Shown here: positions 46,182-54,663 of the stretch, in pieces | Position numbering within the stretch: the stretch's first letter is position 1 | Layout: each line of letters starts with the position of its first letter | From: Thermococcus sp. 2319x1 | GTDB taxonomy: Archaea; Methanobacteriota_B; Thermococci; Thermococcales; Thermococcaceae | DNA: 64,000 bases | NCBI RefSeq assembly: GCF_001484685.1 | Contig: NZ_CP012200.1 | Span: 1,854,321-1,918,320, forward strand | Reading direction: 5' to 3' | The notes under the pieces: model-generated | Databases searched by the model: none | Seen by the model: the letters and a program-made list of their open reading frames with translations, nothing else | What the model was told of the DNA's origin: nothing | Translations under genes and position numbers: made by a program

Positions 46182-47459
46182 ATGACCCAGATGGAGGAGG
46201 CAAGAAAAGGCGTAATTACTGAGGAGATGAAGTTTGTGGGTGAAAGGGAAGGTGTTGATCCAGAAAAGCTTAGAAGAAGTGTTGCAAAAGGCTATACTGT
46301 CATCTTCCGCAATGTGCGTCATGATTGGGTGAAGCCCGTTGCTGTGGGCATGGGAGTGAGGGTGAAAGTAAACGCCAACATAGGGACTTCTAGGGATATA
46401 GTGGACGTTGAGGAGGAAATAGAAAAGGCAAAAATAGCAGTGAAGTATGGCGCTGACACAATAATGGACCTCTCCACTGGGGGGGACCTCGATGCCATAA
46501 GAAAGAGGATTATGAGGGCCGTTGATGTTCCTGTTGGAACGGTTCCGATTTACCAAGCGGCTGAAGAGATGCTCGCAAAAGGGAAGGCAATTGTGGAGAT
46601 GAGCGAGGATGATATGTGGAATGCCGTGGAGAAGCACTTTAGGGACGGGGTCGACTATGTCACTGTACATGTGGGCGTGACCAGAGAACTCGTTGAAAAA
46701 ATGAAGCGCACCAATAGGGTAGTCGGAATGGTCTCTCGCGGTGGAACGTTTTTGGCGGCGTGGATACTCCACTGGGGAGAGGAAAACCCGTTCTACAAGA
46801 ATTACGACTACCTTCTGGAACTTGCCAAAGAATACGATGTTGTTCTCAGCTTGGGAGATGGCCTAAGACCCGGTGGTTTACCGGATGCCGGGGATGAGCT
46901 TCAAATAACCGAGCTCTATACCATAGGAAAGCTTGTGAAGAGGGCAAGGGATTTTGGAGTTCAAACCATGGTTGAGGGGCCGGGTCATGTGCCGATAGAC
47001 CAGATTCCAATGCACGTAAAGATTGCAAAAATCGCCACCGACAACGCTCCCTTCTACGTTCTTGGTCCAATCGTCACGGACATCTTTCCGGGCTATGACC
47101 ACATTGCCGCTGCAATAGGAGGTGCTATAGCTGCTTTAAATGGAGCTGACTTCCTCTGCTATGTAACCCCCGCGGAGCACTTGGGGTTACCGGATAAGGA
47201 GCACGTTCGCCTTGGAGTGATAGCCACAAAGCTGGCAGCCCATGCCGTAAACTTAACCCGCTTTAGCGAAGATTACATGAAAGATTACCTCATGAGCCTT
47301 GCAAGGAGTTCTCTGGACTGGAGTAGGCAGTTTGAACTAGCTATGGACAAGGAGCGCTTTTTGGAAATCAGGAAAAAACGGCCGACCTCGAGCGGGACTT
47401 GCAGCATGTGTGGTGACCTCTGTGCGATAAAGCTCATAAACGGCATGCTCAAAAGGTGA
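46182..47459 (+). CDS. thiC: Phosphomethylpyrimidine synthase ThiC
   Basis: 425 residues, radical SAM enzyme rearranging AIR into HMP phosphate. It carries the unusual cluster motif CSMCGDLC near the C-terminus (C407, C410, C414) and NIGTSRD, TVPIYQA and EGPGHVP signatures. ATG 46182 follows GGTGATT. It shares the substrate AIR with purine synthesis, and purC follows five bases after its stop. I see no TPP riboswitch in the 89 bp between thi4 and thiC. Confidence 0.96.
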   Translation: MTQMEEARKGVITEEMKFVGEREGVDPEKLRRSVAKGYTVIFRNVRHDWVKPVAVGMGVRVKVNANIGTSRDIVDVEEEIEKAKIAVKYGADTIMDLSTGGDLDAIRKRIMRAVDVPVGTVPIYQAAEEMLAKGKAIVEMSEDDMWNAVEKHFRDGVDYVTVHVGVTRELVEKMKRTNRVVGMVSRGGTFLAAWILHWGEENPFYKNYDYLLELAKEYDVVLSLGDGLRPGGLPDAGDELQITELYTIGKLVKRARDFGVQTMVEGPGHVPIDQIPMHVKIAKIATDNAPFYVLGPIVTDIFPGYDHIAAAIGGAIAALNGADFLCYVTPAEHLGLPDKEHVRLGVIATKLAAHAVNLTRFSEDYMKDYLMSLARSSLDWSRQFELAMDKERFLEIRKKRPTSSGTCSMCGDLCAIKLINGMLKR

Positions 47460-47464
47460 GATGC

Positions 47465-48124
47465 ATGCGTTTGATTTACAGGGGAAAGACCAAGGACGTC
47501 TATGAAGACGGTGACTTCCTAATTTTTTACTTCAAGGATAGTCTCTTGGGTTCCAATGGAGAAGAAGACACGGGTGGGAACGAGGTAGTGGGAGAAAGAG
47601 AAGGCAAGGGAAGCGCTGTTTTAAAACAAGCGGAATTTTTCTTCAAGCTGCTGGAAAAGAACGGCATAAAGACTCACTTCGTCGAGCGGATCGACGAAAG
47701 GAGAGCAAAGTTCCTGAAGACAGAAAGAATCCCCATTGAAGTTATCTATCGCTTCAAAGCCTATGGCAGTTTCCTGAGGCGCTACGGAGAGGTTGTCGAA
47801 CCCCTTCAGAAGCTTGACATTGTTGAGTTCACACTGAAAAGCGATGCCCTTGGCGACCCTTTGATCTGCGATGAAGCGGTAGAAAAGCTTGGTATAGCCT
47901 CGGGGAAGGAGATCGAGGAAATGAAGAAAACGACAAGAAAAGTCGCCCAAATTTTGGGGGAATTCTTCAGAAACAGGGGGCTTGAAATAGTCGACTTCAA
48001 GCTTGAGTTTGGAAGGAGGAACGGGGGGCTCTTGGTAATCGATGAAATAAGCGGCGATACGATGAGGGTAATGAAAGACGGACAGGTTTTGAAGCAGGAA
48101 GAACTTCTGGGGGTGATTGGATGA
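47465..48124 (+). CDS. purC: SAICAR synthetase PurC
   Basis: 219 residues. Joins CAIR with aspartate using ATP. N-terminal LIYRGKTKDVYEDGDFLIF, FVERIDERRAKFLKTERIPIE, and C-terminal KLEFGRRNGGLLVIDEISGDT-like residues (KLEFG, DEISGDTMR) mark the ATP and substrate sites. ATG 47465 is preceded by GGTGAGATGC overlapping the thiC stop. It overlaps the next gene by four bases (ATGA). Confidence 0.95.
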   Translation: MRLIYRGKTKDVYEDGDFLIFYFKDSLLGSNGEEDTGGNEVVGEREGKGSAVLKQAEFFFKLLEKNGIKTHFVERIDERRAKFLKTERIPIEVIYRFKAYGSFLRRYGEVVEPLQKLDIVEFTLKSDALGDPLICDEAVEKLGIASGKEIEEMKKTTRKVAQILGEFFRNRGLEIVDFKLEFGRRNGGLLVIDEISGDTMRVMKDGQVLKQEELLGVIG

Positions 48125-49053
48125 TCGTCTCGACGATAGCCTCTCATTCCTCGCTTCAAATACTCCAGGGTGCAAGGAAAGAAGGCTTTAAAACTCGCTT
48201 ATATGTCTCCCCAAAGAGGAAGAACTTCTATTCCTCGCTCCCGATAATTGATGAGCTCATCCTAACTCCGGATATGAAGGCGATACTTGAGGACGATGGG
48301 ATAATAGTCCCACACGGGTCTTTTGTTGCTTATCTCGGCATTGAGGCAATTGAAAAAAGCAAAGGGAAGTTCTTCGGGAACAAGAGGTTCCTAAAGTGGG
48401 AGACAAAGTTCGACTTGGTGAATAAAGCCCTAAAGAAAGCAAAAATACCGCAGGTAGAAGCAGTTGATTTGAGCGAGGTTAGGGAAGATGAGCTCTACTT
48501 CGTCAGGGTTGAGGGCCCTAAGGGGGGAAGTGATCATTTTATTGCCTATGGAAGAGAGCTTGAAGAAAGGCTTAGCGGGGTTAAAGAACCATACAGAATT
48601 GAACGTTTTGTTGATGGTGTCTTTGTTTATGTCCACTTCTTCTACTCCCCTATTTTGGAGAGACTTGAGCTCCTTGGCGTTGATGAGCGGTTGGTGATAG
48701 CGGATGCAAACAAGAGAAGACCCTTCAAACCTCTGCCCTACACAATATTGGGCAACAAGGGCATAGCCTTGAGGGAATCCCTTCTCCCGGAGCTCTACGA
48801 GTATGGTCTGGCGTTTGTTGAATCCATGAAAGAGCTTGAGCCTCCGGGGGTTATAGGGCCCTTTGCCCTGCACTTTGCTTACGATGGCGAGTTTAGGTGC
48901 GTGGGCTTTGCCTCGCGCATAGACGGTGGAAGCAATGCCAAACACTGGTACTCATCGCTTTACTGGGGTGAAGAAGTCATGATGGGTCAGAGGATTGCCA
49001 AAGAACTTCGCCTGGCATTGGATGAAGACCGCTTAGAGGAGGTGATAACTTGA
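48121..49053 (+). CDS. PurP paralogue (ATP-grasp, FAICAR synthetase family)
   Basis: 310 residues. Same frame as purP: TIASHSSLQILQGARKEGF (5-23), VPHGSFVAYLGIEAI, YVHFFYSPILERLELLGVDE, and SRIDGGSNAKHWYSS at the C-terminus. It is more divergent, with the [15 protein letters not shown] loop reduced to VRVEGPKGGSDHFI. Pyrococcus species also have two PurPs; one catalyses FAICAR synthesis and the role of the other is unsettled. It is placed between purC and purO. Confidence 0.88.
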   Translation: MIVSTIASHSSLQILQGARKEGFKTRLYVSPKRKNFYSSLPIIDELILTPDMKAILEDDGIIVPHGSFVAYLGIEAIEKSKGKFFGNKRFLKWETKFDLVNKALKKAKIPQVEAVDLSEVREDELYFVRVEGPKGGSDHFIAYGRELEERLSGVKEPYRIERFVDGVFVYVHFFYSPILERLELLGVDERLVIADANKRRPFKPLPYTILGNKGIALRESLLPELYEYGLAFVESMKELEPPGVIGPFALHFAYDGEFRCVGFASRIDGGSNAKHWYSSLYWGEEVMMGQRIAKELRLALDEDRLEEVIT

Positions 49054-49652
49054 GGTACGTTGGAAGAATGTTGGGGGTTGGACTGAAGGACGGTAGGCCT
49101 TTTGCCTTTTATCGCCTTAACTCTCGCTCATTTCCGGATAGAAAAGCCGTGATAAAAGAAGATGGGGTGTACATAGTGAATTTAACTGAGACTGAAAACC
49201 CCTACGTGAGCTATCCGGCGGTAAAAATTCTTTCAGACTATGCAGTTGTTGGCAATGGCTCGCACACAACCTTTATAGCCCAAGCACTTGAGTGGGAAAG
49301 CCCAAAAAAGGCTCTGATTCATGTTTTGGACGCTATGGACTATGAGAGAGATCAGTACAGCACGCCAAGGATTGCCGGGATAATCCAGAGGGACAAAGAT
49401 TGGGCATTTTTGGGCTTCGCGGGAAGAGATGAGTTCTGGGTCAAAAGAGTTAAGCTCGAAGAAGGAGGGGCATTTTTCACAGCGACCTACAATATTTACG
49501 GTATTGAAACGCTGAGCTTGGATTTTAAAGATGAAAATGACCTTGTAGAGAGAGTGCTTGGACTGGAGTTTGCCAACCCGGTTCTGGCGGTTGGAATTGT
49601 TGATTTGGGAGATAAATTCAAAATTGGAGTAAAAGAAGTGAAGTGGCCTTAA
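49050..49652 (+). CDS. purO: IMP cyclohydrolase PurO (archaeal type)
   Basis: 200 residues. Closes the ring of FAICAR to IMP, the last step of purine synthesis in many archaea. MRYVGRMLGVGLKDGRPFAFYRLNSRSFP start, NGSHTTFIA and LHVLDAMDYERDQYSTPRIAG-like (HVLDAMDYERDQYSTPRIAG) residues fit the family. Starts with TTG, backed by GGAGGTGATAAC immediately upstream. Convergent with ribH, overlapping by 4 bases. Confidence 0.92.
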   Translation: MRYVGRMLGVGLKDGRPFAFYRLNSRSFPDRKAVIKEDGVYIVNLTETENPYVSYPAVKILSDYAVVGNGSHTTFIAQALEWESPKKALIHVLDAMDYERDQYSTPRIAGIIQRDKDWAFLGFAGRDEFWVKRVKLEEGGAFFTATYNIYGIETLSLDFKDENDLVERVLGLEFANPVLAVGIVDLGDKFKIGVKEVKWP

Positions 49653-50110
49653 GAAATCTTTTTCATCTCTTTATTCAAATTTGCCATTTCCAATGTGGCC
49701 AGAGCGTATTCGAAGCCTTTGTTTGACTTTATTCCTGCCCTATCAAGTCCTTGAAGTTCATTATCAACTGTTATAACGCCAAATATCACGGGCGTTTTGT
49801 AGGTTAAGTTTACATGTGCTATTCCCCTTGCGACCTCGTTGGCAACGAGCTCAAAATGATATGTTTCCCCTCTGACAACGGCTCCCAGGACTAAAATCGC
49901 ATCGTAGCGTTCAGTCTTGGCCAGCTCTTTTGCGACGAATGGTATCTCAAATGCCCCCGGAACTTTGAAGATATCTATGTTCTCGACACCATGTCGTTTA
50001 AAACAGTCTAATGCACCGTCTAAAAGCTCCTTAGTGAATAAATCGTTAAATCTACTCACAACTATCCCAATTTTTAAGCCTTCGCCTTTATAATTCCCTT
50101 CGTAAATCAT
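49649..50110 (-). CDS. ribH: 6,7-dimethyl-8-ribityllumazine synthase
   Basis: 153 residues. Condenses dihydroxybutanone phosphate with the ribitylaminopyrimidine. VVSRFNDLFTKELLDGAL, VPGAFEIPFVAKEL, VLGAVVRGETYHFE and GVITVDNELQGLDRAG are the complete active-site set with the catalytic His in YHFE. Overlaps ribBA by 4 bases. Last gene of the leftward nad-rib block. Confidence 0.96.
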   Translation of the reverse strand: MIYEGNYKGEGLKIGIVVSRFNDLFTKELLDGALDCFKRHGVENIDIFKVPGAFEIPFVAKELAKTERYDAILVLGAVVRGETYHFELVANEVARGIAHVNLTYKTPVIFGVITVDNELQGLDRAGIKSNKGFEYALATLEMANLNKEMKKIS

Positions 50111-51279
50111 CCTCCTCCCTCCAAAAGCGGTTTTAAATTGTGTCCAAGCTTGAGCATCTTGGTCTCTAAATAAGGCCTGTTAACCTCGTTAACCTCTCCA
50201 AAAATCGGAATAACCTCAACAACCTCTATCCCAAACTCCTCCAACGCTTTAACCTTCCTTGGATTGTTCGTCAAAAGCTTAACTTTCGAGACTCCTAAAG
50301 CTTTGAGCAGTTGATAGGCAACGCTGAAATCCCTTTCATCCTCTTTAAAGCCCAGCATTTTGTTCGCTTCAACGGTGTCAAGGCCTTTGTCCTGGAGTTC
50401 ATAGGCTTTGATTTTGTTTTTTAGTCCTATTCCCCTCCCTTCCTGCCTTAAATAAAGTAAAACTCCTCCCTCTTGGGCAATCATCTTTAACGCATTGGTC
50501 AATTGACTTCCGCAGTCGCACTTTAGAGAAGCCAAGGTATCGCCTGTTAAGCACTCAGAGTGAAGCCTAACAAGAGGGGCTTCCCCCAGAGGCTCCTTAA
50601 CTATCGCTATGTGATCCCTAAAATCCAGCTCGTTGTCAAAGGCTATTATCTCAAAATTACCGTGATGCGAGGGAATCTTCGCCCTGGCATGAATTCTAAC
50701 GAAGTTTTTTCTTTTGACAACCTCTTTCCAGACTTCTCTAATTGTTACTATTGGGAGGTCATGCTTCTCTGCAAAGCTCCGTATAAACTCAAAGTTGTGG
50801 GAATTTCCTTCTTCATCCAGGAGCTCAATTATTAATGCATATCTCTTAAATCCGAGCATTTCCATGAGTTCAAGAGAGGCTTCCGTGTGGCCTTTCCTTT
50901 TATTTATGCCCACAGCCCCTAAGAGGTGTAAATGGCCTGGATAGCGAAAGTGTCCTACGCTTAGTCCTTCGGCAATCTTTTTAGCGGTTAAAGCCCTCTC
51001 CTCCGCGCTAATCCCTGTAAGCGTCTCCTTATAATCAACGCTTATTAAAAAGTTCGTCTCGTTGTCTTTTGAGGGAAGCTTAAAGAAGCCTCTCCTTAGA
51101 GCTTCCTCTTCATCCATGGCCAGACAGAGCATCCCTTTAGCTTGGAGCATGAAGTTTAATGTTTGGGGAGTTATTTTTTCAGCGGGATAGACCAGATCTG
51201 CCTCGATTTCCCTGTCTTCGTCAATTAGAACTATTGGTTTACCCTCAAGAAGGCTTTTCCTAAGCTTTTCCAGGTCCAT
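50107..51279 (-). CDS. ribBA: Bifunctional DHBP synthase / GTP cyclohydrolase II-type protein
   Basis: 390 residues. N-terminal ~200 residues: 3,4-dihydroxy-2-butanone-4-phosphate synthase (LIDEDREIEADLV, GHFRYPGHLHLLGA, KGHTEASLELM). C-terminal half: GTP cyclohydrolase II with zinc cysteines C243, C254 and C256 (SECLTGDTLASLKCDCGSQL) and YLRQEGRGIGLKNKI. Both domains look intact, making this the two-entry enzyme for riboflavin. In many archaea GTP is instead opened by ArfA, so intact RibA in this genus is notable. ATG 51279 follows GGTGATAGAT. Confidence 0.93.
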   Translation of the reverse strand: MDLEKLRKSLLEGKPIVLIDEDREIEADLVYPAEKITPQTLNFMLQAKGMLCLAMDEEEALRRGFFKLPSKDNETNFLISVDYKETLTGISAEERALTAKKIAEGLSVGHFRYPGHLHLLGAVGINKRKGHTEASLELMEMLGFKRYALIIELLDEEGNSHNFEFIRSFAEKHDLPIVTIREVWKEVVKRKNFVRIHARAKIPSHHGNFEIIAFDNELDFRDHIAIVKEPLGEAPLVRLHSECLTGDTLASLKCDCGSQLTNALKMIAQEGGVLLYLRQEGRGIGLKNKIKAYELQDKGLDTVEANKMLGFKEDERDFSVAYQLLKALGVSKVKLLTNNPRKVKALEEFGIEVVEVIPIFGEVNEVNRPYLETKMLKLGHNLKPLLEGGG

Positions 51280-51829
51280 ATCTATCACCCAAAATACCCT
51301 TCAAATATCTTGCAACAATGTCTATCTCATAGTTTACTTCCTCTCCAACCTTTAGGAACTTCAAGTTGGTGTTTTCCCAAGTGTAGGGGATTGTCTGAAC
51401 CCAGAATTGGCTCTTCTCAACTCTAGCAATCGTTAGGCTTACCCCGTTTAGAGCTATGCTCCCTTTTTCCACTATGCCAAACCTTTCCTTGGGCATTTCA
51501 AAGGCCAGCCAGTAAGTATTTCCCCTCCTTAGGACTCTCCTCAGCTTTAGGGTCCCATCGACATGCCCGGTAACCAAATGTCCATCAATTCTGTCCCCAA
51601 ACTTTAGGGCTCTTTCAAGGTTAACGAGCTTTGCTTTCGCCAAGTTAGTCCTCTTTAGCGTTTCCTCACCAACGTCAAAGATTATTTGATCTCTAATTTC
51701 ACTCACCGTTAAGCATGCTCCATTAACGGCAACGCTGTCTCCTGAATTCACATCTATGACCTTCTCCACGTAGAGCTTTCCCCCTGAGTAGCGTGCCTTT
51801 GCAACCTTCTCTATTATCCCCGAGAACAT
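51260..51829 (-). CDS. ribE: Riboflavin synthase, two-domain lumazine-binding type
   Basis: 189 residues. Dismutates two lumazines to riboflavin. MFSGIIEKVAKA start, first barrel with VAVNGACLTVSEI, second barrel with GSIALNGVSLTIARV: the two repeats characteristic of the bacterial/eukaryotic alpha-subunit type, not the archaeal RibC fold found in methanogens. This suggests that the rib set was acquired from bacteria. It overlaps both neighbours by 16-20 bases. Confidence 0.94.
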   Translation of the reverse strand: MFSGIIEKVAKARYSGGKLYVEKVIDVNSGDSVAVNGACLTVSEIRDQIIFDVGEETLKRTNLAKAKLVNLERALKFGDRIDGHLVTGHVDGTLKLRRVLRRGNTYWLAFEMPKERFGIVEKGSIALNGVSLTIARVEKSQFWVQTIPYTWENTNLKFLKVGEEVNYEIDIVARYLKGILGDRYGPGKA

Positions 51830-52863
51830 GGCCTTGCCTCCACGTAAAAGCTGTCCCCAAAGCTTTCAAACTTAAGAAACTCGACTTTAAAGGCATCACT
51901 AACTTTGTCAACGTTTAAGCACTCAAACGGGGAAATTCCTTTTCCAAAGAGCTTGTTCCCATAAAATAAGTGTAGTTTATCCGCAAAGGTCAAGAACTGG
52001 CATGCTATTCTTCCTCCCTCAATCAAAACGCTGTCTATTCCTTTTTCGCCAAGAATTTTTAGTATTTTCTCTGGATTCGTTTCCCTAATAACTTCTCCAT
52101 TCTTCCACTCTTTTTCGCTCTCAGTGAAGACTATGACTCTCCCATCCTTAAAAGCCTTGAAATTTCCGTCAGCAGTTAACCCATGCCTGTCGAGGATTAT
52201 TTTCACCTTTTCACTACACCCTTCTATTCTGCAAGTCAGCCTTGGATTGTCCTTGAGGATCGTATTGGCCCCGACCATTATCGCCATATACTTTTTCCTA
52301 AGCTCCTGCACTTTCCTCCTTGCTTTTTCTCCGGTAATCCACTTTGAGGAAAAGCTTTCTGTTGCTATAAAGCCATCTAAGGTCAAAGCAAGTTTTATTG
52401 CTACAAAAGGCATTTTCGTGGATATGTACTTAAGAAACACTTCGTTTAGCTTTCTTGCGTCCTCTTCAAGGACACCAACTTTAACCTCGATGCCTGCTTT
52501 TTCGAGCTTTTCAATGCCTTTTCCATTAACCATTGGATTGGGGTCTTTCATAGCCACTACAACTCTCGAGATGCCCTCTTCTATTATTCTATCTACACAG
52601 GGTGGCTGCTTTCCCCAGTGAGAGCAGGGCTCCAGAGTAACGTACATTGTTGCTCCTTTGAGGGAATACCCCCTGCTCTTTGCCTCTTCTATGGCGTTAA
52701 CCTCCGCATGTTTTCCTCCAAAGTATTGGTGGTAACCCTTGCCGATTATTTTGTTCTCCTTGACTATAACTGCACCGACCATCGGGTTTGGGTTTACTCT
52801 TCCCTCCCCTTTTTTGGCTAACTCCAAAGCTAAGCTCATGAAGTACTCATCATTCATGGCCAT
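51814..52863 (-). CDS. ribD: Bifunctional pyrimidine deaminase/reductase RibD
   Basis: 349 residues. N-terminal deaminase with zinc site H52/E54 (GKHAEVNAIEEA), C80 and C89 (LEPCSHWGKQPPC). C-terminal NADPH reductase domain from ~145 (FVAIKLALTLDGFIAT, SKWITGEKARRKVQEL, VLIEGGRIACQFL). Converts the first pyrimidine intermediate into ribitylaminouracil. First gene of the rib unit; its promoter shows a perfect inverted repeat. Confidence 0.94.
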   Translation of the reverse strand: MAMNDEYFMSLALELAKKGEGRVNPNPMVGAVIVKENKIIGKGYHQYFGGKHAEVNAIEEAKSRGYSLKGATMYVTLEPCSHWGKQPPCVDRIIEEGISRVVVAMKDPNPMVNGKGIEKLEKAGIEVKVGVLEEDARKLNEVFLKYISTKMPFVAIKLALTLDGFIATESFSSKWITGEKARRKVQELRKKYMAIMVGANTILKDNPRLTCRIEGCSEKVKIILDRHGLTADGNFKAFKDGRVIVFTESEKEWKNGEVIRETNPEKILKILGEKGIDSVLIEGGRIACQFLTFADKLHLFYGNKLFGKGISPFECLNVDKVSDAFKVEFLKFESFGDSFYVEARPCSRG

Positions 52864-52877
52864 CGGTAATTCAACAG

Positions 52878-52918
52878 ATGTTCCAAATTTAAAAAATTTT
52901 GTTTCAAAAATGGAACAT
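52878..52918 (-). promoter_or_regulatory. ribD promoter flanked by perfect inverted repeat ATGTTCCA/TGGAACAT
   Basis: ATGTTCCA at 52878-52885 is matched by TGGAACAT at 52911-52918, 33 bp apart, with the TATA region AATTTTTTAAATTT between them. The upstream half is also part of a nearly perfect 18-base palindrome, TGTTCCATTTTTGAAACA. The half-site ends at the nadC stop. In other archaea the riboflavin genes are controlled by RbkR; whether this is an RbkR site is inference. Confidence 0.5.
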
Positions 52919-53749
52919 TTAATCTCTCACGATCTCCAAGCTCACGTCGAAGTTTTTCACACTGTGCGTTAAAGCGCCGAGGCTTATGATGTCAACATCA
53001 AGCTTCGCATAGCTTTCAATATTCTCCTCGCTTATGCCACCGCTCACTTCTATTTTTACTTTTTCTCTCAGTCCTTCGCTCTTTAAAGCCTCAAGAACAT
53101 CTTCGATTTGCTTCGGTGTCATGTTGTCAAGCATTATGACGTCTGCACCTGCTCTGGCGGCTTTTAAAGCATCTTCAAGGCTTTCTACCTCAACCTCAAC
53201 AACCTTGTAAACACTGAACGCTCTCGCCCTTTTGATGGCCTCCTCCAGAGGTACCAAAGCAAGGTGGTTGTCCTTTATGAGAATAGCGTCACTTAGGGAA
53301 AATCTATGGGGCTCCCCACCACCTAATAGAATTGCTTTTTTATCTAAAGGTTTTAGAAGGCTTTTTCTGGTACCCGCCACTCTGACCTTTGGATTAACAC
53401 CCCTGATCCTCTCGACAAGCTTTCTTGTTTGAGTTGCTACCCCACTCATTCTCCCTATAATGTTCAATGCCGTTCTCTCGACGAGTAATATTTTCCTTGC
53501 GTTGCCCTCAAGCTCCATCAAAATCTGTCCTTTCTTAACCTCTTGACCGTCTTGGACTCTCTGCTTAACCTTGACACCGCAATGTTCGAACAACATCTTT
53601 GCCTCTTCAAGGCCAGCTACCACACCACTCTGCTTTGCTATGATAACTGCCTTAGCATCCAAAGTTTTTGGAATAATGGCCTCGCTTGTTATGTCTCCAA
53701 AAGGAGCATCCTCCTCTAAAAAACGGAGGAGATATGAAAGGGAAATCAC
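52919..53749 (-). CDS. nadC: Quinolinate phosphoribosyltransferase
   Basis: 276 residues. Converts quinolinate and PRPP to nicotinate mononucleotide. ATAIIPKTLDAKA-type start (SEAIIPKTLDAKAVI), GRMSGVATQTRKLVE, GTRKSLLKPLDKKAILLGGG-like (AGTRKSLLKP) and VEVEVESLEDAL mark the active site. It follows nadA by 11 bases. Confidence 0.94.
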   Translation of the reverse strand: MISLSYLLRFLEEDAPFGDITSEAIIPKTLDAKAVIIAKQSGVVAGLEEAKMLFEHCGVKVKQRVQDGQEVKKGQILMELEGNARKILLVERTALNIIGRMSGVATQTRKLVERIRGVNPKVRVAGTRKSLLKPLDKKAILLGGGEPHRFSLSDAILIKDNHLALVPLEEAIKRARAFSVYKVVEVEVESLEDALKAARAGADVIMLDNMTPKQIEDVLEALKSEGLREKVKIEVSGGISEENIESYAKLDVDIISLGALTHSVKNFDVSLEIVRD

Positions 53750-53760
53750 GAAATCGCCCC

Positions 53761-54663
53761 CTAATCACTGAGTTTGAGCATCCTTTCAATTGCCCTTCTC
53801 GCCCTCTTTGCTATTTCTTCAGGGATGGTGATTTCGTATTTTTCATCTCTCAGAGATTCATAAATGTGTTTGAGGGTTATCGCTTTCATTCCAGTGCAAA
53901 AGGCATCTTCTCTGGCGGGATAGAACTTCTTGTTGGGATAGGCCTTTTGCAGCCTATAGCACATCTCTTTCTCAGTAAACACGACCCATTCATCATGCTG
54001 GCATGCGTTTTTGATCATCCCACCCGTTGAGACTATTAGATCTGCCCTTTTCTGAACTTCTGGTATGCATTCAGGGTGAACCATCAACTTTGCATTGGGA
54101 TAGAGCTTTTTGGTTCTCTCAACGTCTTCAGGTGTGAATTTTTTATGGACGTAGCAGTGCCCTCCCCTCGGAATTGGGATAATGTTCTTTCCAGTGCGCT
54201 CTGCAACGTAATATGCGAGGTTATTGTCGGGCCCAAAAATTATTGTGTCGGCATCAAGTTTTGAGATAATCTTCTCGGCGTTTGCTGAAGTTACGGTTAC
54301 ATCGGCATATGCCTTAGTTTCAGCGGTTGTGTTTACATAAAGCACAACGGGAGCGTCTGGGTACCTCCTTTTGGCTTCGAGAATGTGTTCAACCTTAAGC
54401 ATGTTCGCCATTGCACATGTAGCCCTCCTGGTTGGGAGGAGAACTTTCTTTTCGGGGTTTAGGATTTTTGCAGTCTCTGCCATAAAATCAACACCGGCAA
54501 AGACTATGATATCAGCGTCAACATTTACAGCTTTTCTTGCCAGTTCAAGGCTATCTCCAAGGAAGTCAGCTATGTCTTGAATCTCCGGAAGCTGGTAGTT
54601 GTGAGCCAAGATTATTGCGTTTTTTTCTTCTTTGAGCCTTATAATTTCATCCACCAAATTCAC
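53761..54663 (-). CDS. nadA: Quinolinate synthase
   Basis: 300 residues. 4Fe-4S enzyme condensing iminoaspartate with DHAP. Using GTG 54663 as start, the cluster cysteines become C83, C170 and C256, the numbering I recall for the crystallised Pyrococcus enzyme. GGGAGGTG lies 5-6 bases upstream of that GTG, whereas the GTG at 54672 overlaps it. [20 protein letters not shown] and [10 protein letters not shown] are substrate signatures. It overlaps nadB by 4 bases. Confidence 0.94.
   Translation of the reverse strand: MNLVDEIIRLKEEKNAIILAHNYQLPEIQDIADFLGDSLELARKAVNVDADIIVFAGVDFMAETAKILNPEKKVLLPTRRATCAMANMLKVEHILEAKRRYPDAPVVLYVNTTAETKAYADVTVTSANAEKIISKLDADTIIFGPDNNLAYYVAERTGKNIIPIPRGGHCYVHKKFTPEDVERTKKLYPNAKLMVHPECIPEVQKRADLIVSTGGMIKNACQHDEWVVFTEKEMCYRLQKAYPNKKFYPAREDAFCTGMKAITLKHIYESLRDEKYEITIPEEIAKRARRAIERMLKLSD

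Noticed and set aside
52864-52918. FMN riboswitch before ribD
   Set aside because: Only 55 bp between nadC and ribD; no RFN-element sequence. The inverted repeat fits a protein operator.
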